Below, one piece after another: positions 1-5,163 of a stretch of DNA of 6,934 nucleotides (position 1 is its first letter; each line of letters begins with the position of its first letter). Position numbers and translations under genes: made by a program. The stretch comes from Methanobacteriota archaeon (lineage in GTDB: Archaea; Thermoplasmatota; DTKX01; GCA-020343715), in NCBI GenBank assembly GCA_030597775.1, contig JAUVRF010000090.1, positions 1 to 6,934 of the forward strand, read 5' to 3'. Under the pieces are notes generated by a model. That model made no database searches and had not been told where the DNA came from. It worked only from the letters and a program-made list of their open reading frames with translations.

Positions 1-56
1 CCAACTCCACCCCCACCCCCCATCTGTCAGCATTCAGCATCGGTCCCGGTCGGCAA

Positions 57-64
57 TTTCATAT
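57..64 (+). promoter_or_regulatory. Candidate archaeal TATA box (box A) for the kae1 operon
   Basis: The octamer TTTCATAT stands out as AT-rich in a GC-rich upstream region. Its centre lies about 27 bases before the kae1 ATG at 88, which is the usual archaeal distance from TATA box to transcription start. This predicts a transcript that starts at or next to the ATG, i.e. a leaderless mRNA. In agreement, no good Shine-Dalgarno sits at normal spacing: GGAG at 66-69 is too far away. The call rests on spacing and composition only. Confidence 0.42.
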
Positions 65-87
65 CGGAGTAGTCCTGTGGGGCCTCC

Positions 88-1089
88 ATGGGCCAAGGTC
101 CGGTCCTCGGAATAGAGGCCACCGCTCACACCGCCTCGGTGGGCATCGTCCAGCCCGCAGAGGGTGGAGGGGTGGAGATCCTGACCAATGTGTTCGCCTC
201 CTACTCACCCACCGAGGGGGGCATCCATCCCCGCGAGGCGGCCAACCACCACGCGGAATCGCTTCCCCGTCTGATACGGGAGGCCCTCGCGGAGGCAGGC
301 GTGGCACCCGGTGACCTGGAGGCCGTGGCCTTCTCCCAGGGTCCCGGTCTGGGCCCCTGCCGGCGCACCGGCGCCTCGGCGGCCCGGGCACTGGCCCTGA
401 CCATCGGACGGCCCCTTGTGGGCGTCAACCACTGCGTGGCCCACCTGGAGGTGGGAAGGGCCGTGCTGGGATGCCAGGACCCGGTCCTGCTCTATGCCTC
501 CGGGGGAAATACACAGGTCATCGCCTACGCAGCGGGTCGCTACCGGGTGTTCGGGGAGACCCTTGACATCGGCATCGGTAACATGCTCGACAAGCTGGGC
601 CGGGAGATGGGTCTGCCCTTTCCCGCGGGTCCCACCCTGGAGCGGATGGCCCTCTCGGGCGAGCGGTTCCTCCCCCTCCCGTACAGCGTGAAGGGCATGG
701 ACGTGGCCTACTCGGGCATCCTCACGGCGGCCCTCAACCTGCATTCCAAGGGCGAGCCCATGGACGACCTTGCGATGTCCGTCCAGGAGACGGCCTTCGC
801 AATGCTGGTGGAGGTGACGGAGAGGGCGATGGCCCACGTGGGAAGGGACGAGGTGTTGCTGGGCGGCGGCGTGGCCGCCAACTCGCGGCTCCGCGAGATG
901 GCGACCATCATGGCCGATGAACGAGGAGCGCGGTGCTTCGCCCCGCCGCCCCAGCTGTGCGTTGACAACGGCGCCATGATCGCCGTGCTGGGCGAGATGA
1001 TGCTCGAGGTGGGTGCGACAACACCGATCGAGGAGTCCGGCGTGATGCAGCGCTTCCGCACCGACGAGGTGGAGGTGACGTGGCGATGA
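88..1089 (+). CDS. kae1: Kae1: tRNA N6-adenosine threonylcarbamoyltransferase, KEOPS catalytic subunit
   Basis: Catalytic subunit of the KEOPS complex. It transfers the threonylcarbamoyl group from threonylcarbamoyl-AMP to A37 of ANN-decoding tRNAs (t6A) in the cytoplasm. The protein is 333 residues, normal for archaeal Kae1, and has the ASKHA fold. Visible family marks: N-terminal GIEATAHT (8-15), GGIHPREAANHHA (44-56), FSQGPGLGP (82-90), the metal-binding motif NHCVAH with His115 and His119, YASGGNTQ (136-143), GETLDIGIGN (156-165), GGGVAANSRLREM (259-271), DNGAMIA (293-299), and a C-terminus ending FRTDEVEVTWR. His115, His119, Tyr136 and Asp293 line up with the iron ligands known in Pyrococcus Kae1 (His107, His111, Tyr127, Asp285). 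The DEVEVTW ending is typical of archaeal Kae1 and argues against bacterial TsaD. The start at ATG 88 is supported by homology and by a TATA-like element 27 bases upstream. The stop overlaps the bud32 start (ATGA). Cgi121 and Pcc1, the other KEOPS subunits, are not in the window. Confidence 0.97.
   Translation: MGQGPVLGIEATAHTASVGIVQPAEGGGVEILTNVFASYSPTEGGIHPREAANHHAESLPRLIREALAEAGVAPGDLEAVAFSQGPGLGPCRRTGASAARALALTIGRPLVGVNHCVAHLEVGRAVLGCQDPVLLYASGGNTQVIAYAAGRYRVFGETLDIGIGNMLDKLGREMGLPFPAGPTLERMALSGERFLPLPYSVKGMDVAYSGILTAALNLHSKGEPMDDLAMSVQETAFAMLVEVTERAMAHVGRDEVLLGGGVAANSRLREMATIMADERGARCFAPPPQLCVDNGAMIAVLGEMMLEVGATTPIEESGVMQRFRTDEVEVTWR
1071..1078 (+). promoter_or_regulatory. Shine-Dalgarno site of bud32, inside the kae1 end
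   Basis: GGAGGTGA is a full-length match to the anti-Shine-Dalgarno end of archaeal 16S rRNA. It lies seven bases before ATG 1086. It decides the bud32 start: an in-frame GTG at 1080 is only one base from the site, too close to be used. The site is written in the codons for the conserved Kae1 C-terminal motif (Glu-Val-Thr region), so these bases serve both genes. Confidence 0.8.
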
Positions 1090-1787
1090 GCCCCGACGAT
1101 GCCTGGAAGGGCGAGCGGGTGATCGCCCAGGGGGCCGAGGCCGTGCTGGAGGAGGGCACATACCTGGGTCGTCAGGCGGTGCTCAAGCTGCGACGGCCGA
1201 AGGGCTACAGACATCCCCAGCTCGAGGAGACCATCAGGGTGTCCAGGACCCGTACCGAGGCCAGGGCGCTGCGCGACGCCCGCAGCTCGGGGATAAGGAC
1301 CCCGGCCGTGCTGGACATGGACGCGGAGGGGGGCCGTCTTGTGCTCGAGGGCATCTCCGGCCCCACGGTCCGGGCCTCCATCGACGGCCTCGATGAGGAG
1401 GACCGTCGCCGGGTGGCCCACGCCCTGGGCGGGACCCTTGGCCGCCTCCACGGGGCTGGCCTGGTCCACGGTGACCCCACCACGAGCAACTTCATCATGG
1501 AGGAACTCCCTCCCGAGGGTCCCGTTGGCCTTGCCGTCCTGGACATCTCCCTCGGCGGTCGCGCCGAGGGTGTGGAGGAGAGGGGGGTCGACCTCCGGTT
1601 GCTCGGCGAGGCGTTCGGGGCCACCCACCATGCCCACCAGGACCTGTTCGAGGTCATACTGGAGGGCTACCGGGAGGCGTTCCCGGATGGCGCTGACGAG
1701 GCCATCGCCCGCATGGGGGCCATAGGTGCCAGGGGAAGGTACGTGACCAAGGAGAGCAAGGAAGATACCCAGGAGGGGAACGGATGA
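1086..1787 (+). CDS. bud32: Bud32: KEOPS-associated atypical kinase/ATPase
   Basis: Small atypical protein kinase of the KEOPS complex. It binds Kae1, and its ATPase activity supports t6A formation on tRNA. Starting at ATG 1086 (chosen from the Shine-Dalgarno site) it has 233 residues, about the family norm. Visible: glycine-poor loop GAEAV (16-20), the ATP-binding Lys35 in VLKLR, KGYRHPQLEETI (39-50), RTRTEAR with Glu58 (54-60), catalytic loop HGDPTTSN with Asp130 and Asn135 (128-135), a metal-binding Asp153 in LDISLG, VDLRLL (168-173) and the Bud32-type ending RGRYV (216-220). Two positions are unusual. The family's HGDLTTSN has Pro for Leu131. The DFG motif reads DIS, so the Asp is kept while Phe and Gly are lost. 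A 13-residue charged tail follows RGRYV. In many euryarchaea Kae1 and Bud32 are fused; here they are separate and overlap by four bases, as does the next gene. Confidence 0.95.
   Translation: MSPDDAWKGERVIAQGAEAVLEEGTYLGRQAVLKLRRPKGYRHPQLEETIRVSRTRTEARALRDARSSGIRTPAVLDMDAEGGRLVLEGISGPTVRASIDGLDEEDRRRVAHALGGTLGRLHGAGLVHGDPTTSNFIMEELPPEGPVGLAVLDISLGGRAEGVEERGVDLRLLGEAFGATHHAHQDLFEVILEGYREAFPDGADEAIARMGAIGARGRYVTKESKEDTQEGNG
1771..1779 (+). promoter_or_regulatory. Shine-Dalgarno site of the RdgB-like gene, inside the bud32 end
   Basis: AGGAGGGGA lies at the end of bud32. The AGGAGG core ends seven bases before ATG 1784. This supports ATG 1784 as the true start even though the conserved family homology begins only about ten residues later. 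Together with the ATGA overlap it points to translational coupling with bud32. Confidence 0.78.
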
Positions 1788-2371
1788 GCGGAGACCAAGG
1801 GAAAGGTGAGAGGGTCCTGCGGCTGGTGACCTCGAACGAGGGCAAGGCCAGGGAGTTCGCGGCGGCGCTGGCGGGTATCTCGTGGAAGGTGGAGAGGGTC
1901 GCCAGCACGTACGAGGAGATCCAGGCGGACACCCTTGACGAGGTCGCCGATGCAAGCGCCCGCCAGCTGTTCGCGGAGGGGACCGTCCCGACACCCTTCG
2001 TGCTGGAGGACGCGGGCCTGTTCATCGATGGCCTGAACGGCTTTCCCGGTGTGTACTCCGCGTACGTGTTCCAGACCATCGGTCACCAGGGCATACTCCG
2101 GTTGATGGAGGGTATCCGGGACCGCGATGCCAGCTTCGAGAGCCGCATCGCGTTGTGCCTGCCCGGAGGCGACGTCGAGCTGCTGTCGGGGACCTGTCCG
2201 GGCACGATCCCCCGGGCGATGAGAGGGTCCGGGGGATTCGGGTTCGACCCGGTGTTCATCCCAGAAGGTGACTACCGGACCTTCGCCGAGATGAACATCG
2301 CGGAGAAGGAGGAACACTCCCACCGGGGAAACGCCATGGCAGCCCTCCGGGAGCGGCTTGCGAGGCTGTGA
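1784..2371 (+). CDS. rdgB: RdgB/HAM1-family XTP/dITP pyrophosphatase
   Basis: House-cleaning enzyme that hydrolyses non-canonical purine nucleotides (dITP, ITP, XTP) to the monophosphate and pyrophosphate, keeping deaminated bases out of DNA and RNA. It is 195 residues, the usual length. Family marks: N-terminal phosphate-binding strand LVTSNEGKAREF (14-25), EEIQADTLDEVA (44-55), the EDAGLFIDGLNGFPGVYSAY region (75-94) whose Asp76 matches the catalytic Asp of E. coli RdgB, GFGFDPVFIP (151-160), RTFAEM (165-170) and the nucleotide-binding SHRGNA (179-184). The first ten residues (Met to Arg10) are a polar extension before the conserved core. They are kept because the Shine-Dalgarno at 1771 fits ATG 1784. 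It overlaps bud32 by four bases and is the last gene of the operon. It ends six bases from the stop of the convergent surface-protein gene. Confidence 0.95.
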   Translation: MSGDQGKGERVLRLVTSNEGKAREFAAALAGISWKVERVASTYEEIQADTLDEVADASARQLFAEGTVPTPFVLEDAGLFIDGLNGFPGVYSAYVFQTIGHQGILRLMEGIRDRDASFESRIALCLPGGDVELLSGTCPGTIPRAMRGSGGFGFDPVFIPEGDYRTFAEMNIAEKEEHSHRGNAMAALRERLARL

Positions 2372-2377
2372 GCCGTC

Positions 2378-4681
2378 TCATTTCTCCCGAAGGCGGACCC
2401 ACCCTATCAGTACGAGGGGGGTCAGGATCGCAGCTGCCCCGATGAAGGTGACCGCCGGGTAGAAGATGGGGGGCTCGTACTTCTCCGTGGTCTCGAAGAC
2501 CTCGATGACGTATGGGTCCTCGGCGGGCGCTGTGGGGGGGCTCGGGCCCGTTCCGGAGGCCGAGCGGACCATGATGAAGTACTCCACGCCCAGGATGGAG
2601 ATGCCATCCCTGGGGATGATCGCCCAGAACGTGGTGTCGTTCGCGGACATCTCTATCTCCTTGAACTCCTCCTCGAAGGACTTCTTGTGGAACAGCGTCG
2701 CCGTGATGCCCGTCGGTGGGAAGATCTCGCAGCTCACGTTGAGCGGCTTGCCCAGGGGCGCCGTTGTTATGGGGGTGTGGACGATGATGAAAGGGGTCTG
2801 GTTGTACAGTATCGTGTCCATCGCCGTGTAGGAGAGGTCCGAGGCATCGAACACCCGGAAGAACACCACCTTCACCCCCTCGCCGGGTGGAAGCTCCTGG
2901 TTCACCTGATTGTTGGGTGGCGGCCACTCGTGCTTGGATGCGTTGGGGAAGTTCGGGTCCGAGGAGATCTGGAAGTACATGTCGGGTGCAACGTCCTCCA
3001 GGTTGTCCGTGGCGTTGAGGGTCAGCACCACCACCCGCTGCTGGGTCACGGCGTCGCCGCCGTTGATGAGCACGCTGCCGGTGGGAGGCGTGCGATCGGC
3101 GAGGAAGGAGGCCGCGGCGGACCATTCCGACCACAGACCCAGCTGGTCACGGGTCTTGACCTTCCAGTACCACTTGCCCTCCTCCACGGCCTCGGGGGCG
3201 ACGTACCGGCTGGAGCGGCCCTGGGCTCCCGTCACGACTCCTCCAAGGACCTCGCCGAGGAAGAACTCGTCCATGGAGTAGGCGATCTCGAAGGAGCTCT
3301 GGCTCGATCCCGCGTCCGGGTCGACGAAGGTCCACACGAACACGGGTCTGGGGTCATGGGTGGACCGGTCGGGCATGACCAGCTCCGAGGCACCCGGGGG
3401 GGAGTTCTGCCTCTGGGTGCACCAGATGTCCTCCCCGTCGTCCCAGGCAACGTACACGTTGCCGAGGTGATCGATGGCCATGGTCGCATTGAGGCCCGAG
3501 GTGGTCCCGGCCGGAACAACTGGCCTGGGTTGTCCGAAGCAGCCGTTCTCGTCACAGGCGCTGGAATGGAGCGGGGGCAGCGCCGTGGTGCCCACCCCGG
3601 ATATGGCGATCATCACATCGTCGTCCGAGCCCACGTCCGAACTGACCCGGGGGATGCCGCGGGATGAGACCGCCATCTCGGCCACGGGAATGTCGATGCC
3701 GGCATCCCCTTCCACCACCCGGTCGGAGAGGAAGATGACATCCCCGGAAATGACCGCCCCGATCCGTCTCTGGACCCAGGTGACCCACGCCCCCTGGCGC
3801 CTGGTCACCGCAAGGGCCGGTGCCGAATTGGTCACATTCTCAGACAGGTCGGCCAGGGGCAGCGGTTCCGGGAGCGGGGACGTCCGGTCCACATCCTCGA
3901 CGGACCTGTAGAACACCTGGGATCCCAGGACGACCAGCATGGCATCGACGTTCACCGAGGACCAGGCGGCATGGAGCGTATCCTCGCTGTCGGTGACGAT
4001 CACGATCTCACCGTTGAGCTCCCAGTCCTCATCGGCCTGGGCGAAGTCCTCCCGGACCCAGACCCTCGAGCCCTGGGCCACCTTGGCCAGCCCCACGGAG
4101 GTACCCGGATGGTCGTCCAGGGTCCAGACCACGTAGGCCGACCTGTTGGTGATGCCAGCGACGTCGGGCCTGGTGTTGTTGTTGTTGTTGGGCTGGGACA
4201 CGGGGATGGGGTCGGACCAGCTGAGGCCACCATCCGTGCTGACGGAGTAGCGGATCTCCCAGTAGGGTCCACCGGGGGTGTCGTCGGTCCGGGAACGCTC
4301 CTGCCATACCACGTGGATCGTGCCATCGGGGCCGACCGCTATGGCGGGCGACCACTGGTCGGCGCTCTCCAGGCTGGTCTCCATCTGGATGGGGTCCCCG
4401 AACTTCCGGCCCCGGTCATCGGGGGTGGAGATGGCGAACAGGACCGCATCCCCCTCCTGGAAATTGGAGAAGCGTCCGTCCTGCCAGACGGCGTACAGGT
4501 CGTCGGTGGTCCCGACGGCCAGGTCGACCGAGGTCTGCTCCTTGTCCGTTTCCCTCGAGATGGGGGTCGGCTCCTCCTCGAACTCGATGGCACCAGCTCC
4601 CGCTGCCAGCAACGATATGGCCACCATGGTGATCACGATGGACAGGAGCAGGTGGAGGGGACTGGGCATGCGTCGGAACAT
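2378..4681 (-). CDS. Secreted, membrane-anchored surface protein with predicted beta-propeller and Fn3/Ig-like modules
   Basis: A 767-residue protein whose ligand or substrate I do not recognise. Layout: signal peptide (about 1-31; Arg3-Arg4, hydrophobic 9-28, AGAGA); propeller region (about 40-420); Fn3-like domain (about 428-528, with PVFVWTF, WYWKVKTRD and WSEWS); Ig-like region (about 532-630, starting RTPPTGSVLINGG); second Ig-like region (about 631-728); low-complexity TGPSPPTAPAEDP linker (711-723); membrane helix (739-761) ending in the basic WVRLREK. The protein is therefore outside the cell with a C-terminal anchor. The propeller shows one hydrophobic-Val-x-Trp motif per repeat, with Trp at 66, 126, 186, 240, 302 and 413 and Ile360 in the sixth place, plus one Asp-box (STDGGLSW, 148-155). 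No catalytic sialidase set is evident. Nine N-x-S/T sequons (168, 179, 282, 398, 556, 580, 627, 648, 681) suggest N-glycosylation. Four Cys are present; 376 and 381 could pair. The start is fixed by a GGAGGT six bases upstream. Confidence 0.9.
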   Translation of the reverse strand: MFRRMPSPLHLLLSIVITMVAISLLAAGAGAIEFEEEPTPISRETDKEQTSVDLAVGTTDDLYAVWQDGRFSNFQEGDAVLFAISTPDDRGRKFGDPIQMETSLESADQWSPAIAVGPDGTIHVVWQERSRTDDTPGGPYWEIRYSVSTDGGLSWSDPIPVSQPNNNNNTRPDVAGITNRSAYVVWTLDDHPGTSVGLAKVAQGSRVWVREDFAQADEDWELNGEIVIVTDSEDTLHAAWSSVNVDAMLVVLGSQVFYRSVEDVDRTSPLPEPLPLADLSENVTNSAPALAVTRRQGAWVTWVQRRIGAVISGDVIFLSDRVVEGDAGIDIPVAEMAVSSRGIPRVSSDVGSDDDVMIAISGVGTTALPPLHSSACDENGCFGQPRPVVPAGTTSGLNATMAIDHLGNVYVAWDDGEDIWCTQRQNSPPGASELVMPDRSTHDPRPVFVWTFVDPDAGSSQSSFEIAYSMDEFFLGEVLGGVVTGAQGRSSRYVAPEAVEEGKWYWKVKTRDQLGLWSEWSAAASFLADRTPPTGSVLINGGDAVTQQRVVVLTLNATDNLEDVAPDMYFQISSDPNFPNASKHEWPPPNNQVNQELPPGEGVKVVFFRVFDASDLSYTAMDTILYNQTPFIIVHTPITTAPLGKPLNVSCEIFPPTGITATLFHKKSFEEEFKEIEMSANDTTFWAIIPRDGISILGVEYFIMVRSASGTGPSPPTAPAEDPYVIEVFETTEKYEPPIFYPAVTFIGAAAILTPLVLIGWVRLREK
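4175..4189 (-). repeat. Trinucleotide microsatellite (five AAC codons) in the surface-protein gene
   Basis: Five perfect GTT units on the + strand read as five AAC codons on the coding strand and give an Asn run at residues 165-169. It lies between predicted propeller repeats two and three, just after the Asp-box strand, so it probably forms a surface loop. The last Asn starts close to a Thr and forms part of a glycosylation sequon. Confidence 0.85.
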
Positions 4682-4687
4682 GGCTCG

Positions 4688-4693
4688 ACCTCC
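4688..4693 (-). promoter_or_regulatory. Shine-Dalgarno site of the surface-protein gene
   Basis: Read on the minus strand this is GGAGGT, six bases before the ATG whose first base is 4681. It fixes that ATG as the start rather than the in-frame Met at residue 5, which would lose the basic end of the signal peptide. Confidence 0.8.
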
Positions 4694-4711
4694 GCCGTAC
4701 TTGTCGGGTGA

Positions 4712-4719
4712 ACAGATAA
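4712..4719 (-). promoter_or_regulatory. Candidate TATA box for the surface-protein gene
   Basis: On the minus strand the bases read TTATCTGT, preceded by the purine-rich GGGGAAACGG, which could serve as a BRE. It is the most AT-rich spot in the divergent region on this strand. The usual spacing would put transcription start near 4689, inside the Shine-Dalgarno. So either the leader is very short or the true element is elsewhere; hence low confidence. Confidence 0.28.
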
Positions 4720-4755
4720 CCGTTTCCCCGATGATGGGTGGGGGGTGTGCAAGCG

Positions 4756-4763
4756 TTTTTCTA
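4756..4763 (+). promoter_or_regulatory. Candidate TATA box for folB
   Basis: TTTTTCTA is a pyrimidine-rich, AT-rich octamer in the 113-base divergent region between the surface-protein gene and folB. Its centre is about 36 bases before TTG 4795. Normal archaeal spacing predicts transcription start near 4786, leaving a leader of about nine bases if TTG 4795 is the start. If so, a start at GTG 4738 is impossible, because it would lie upstream of the promoter. Evidence is spacing only. Confidence 0.33.
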
Positions 4764-4794
4764 CCCGTTTGTCGCTTCCGGACCGGGTGCGTTC

Positions 4795-5157
4795 TTGGCT
4801 CGAGACAGGATATCCCTGAAGAACATGGCCTTCTTCGCTTACCATGGCATGGCTCCCACCGAGAAGCTCCAGGGTCAGCGGTTCTTCGTGGACGTGGACC
4901 TCTTCCTGGACCTGGAAAAGGCCGGGGAGGGCGACGACATAAAGAGGACGGTGGACTACGAGGGCGTCTTCAACACCGTGAAGGACCACGTGGAGGGTAA
5001 GCGCTTCCACATAATCGAGGCCCTGGCCGAGGCGGTGGCAACCTCGCTCCTCGCTGAATTCCCCGTTGATTGCGTCACGGTCCGGGTCCGCAAGCCATCG
5101 GTGCCCATCCAGGGCATCCTGGACTACACCGAGGTCGAGATCACCCGTACCAAGTGA
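4795..5157 (+). CDS. folB: Bacterial-type dihydroneopterin aldolase (FolB family)
   Basis: Predicted to cleave 7,8-dihydroneopterin to 6-hydroxymethyl-7,8-dihydropterin and glycolaldehyde, a step toward folate or tetrahydromethanopterin. From TTG 4795 it has 120 residues, the normal length of this small T-fold enzyme. Visible: first strand RISLKNMAFFAYHG (5-18), RTVDYEGVF (51-59), GKRFHIIEALAEAVA (68-82), VRVRKPSVPIQG (96-107) and the closing strand VEIT. Glu23, Tyr55, Glu75 and Lys100 match the catalytic residues of Staphylococcus aureus FolB (Glu22, Tyr54, Glu74, Lys100). The epimerase FolX is an alternative in the same fold, but the full aldolase set favours FolB. The frame is open back to a GTG at 4738, which would add 19 residues unlike the family. 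I prefer TTG because homology starts right after it. The next Met (4825) would remove the first strand. No clear Shine-Dalgarno precedes the TTG. The gene is transcribed away from the surface-protein gene and converges on the permease gene six bases after its stop. No other pterin gene is nearby. Confidence 0.9.
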   Translation: MARDRISLKNMAFFAYHGMAPTEKLQGQRFFVDVDLFLDLEKAGEGDDIKRTVDYEGVFNTVKDHVEGKRFHIIEALAEAVATSLLAEFPVDCVTVRVRKPSVPIQGILDYTEVEITRTK

Positions 5158-5163
5158 GCCCCC

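Noticed and set aside
28..40. Short tandem repeat CAGCATT-CAGCAT upstream of kae1
   Set aside because: Only two copies of a six- to seven-base unit, upstream of the TATA-like element. It could be a regulator site but could equally be chance.
1..56. C-rich upstream segment as a possible RNA gene or terminator
   Set aside because: I see no stem-loop of useful length, no T-tract on the + strand and no tRNA-like pattern. It is only the edge of an intergenic region.
205..1161. Long minus-strand reading frame (318 codons) opposite kae1
   Set aside because: It is the antisense of a clear Kae1 gene. Its product is rich in His, Arg, Gly and Pro with no recognisable fold, as expected for shadows of GC-rich genes.
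708..1994. 428-codon minus-strand frame spanning kae1, bud32 and the RdgB-like gene
   Set aside because: It lies opposite three well-supported genes, has low-complexity composition and no family motif. Length alone is not evidence in DNA this GC-rich.
2372..2390. T-containing stretch after the RdgB-like gene as a terminator
   Set aside because: The run is short (TTTCT) and lies inside the coding end of the convergent gene. It is too weak to call an archaeal U-tract terminator.
2687..3667. 326-codon plus-strand frame opposite the surface-protein gene
   Set aside because: The coding strand shows a signal peptide, repeated blades and an anchor. The opposite frame is Gly/His/Val-rich with no domain, so it is a shadow.
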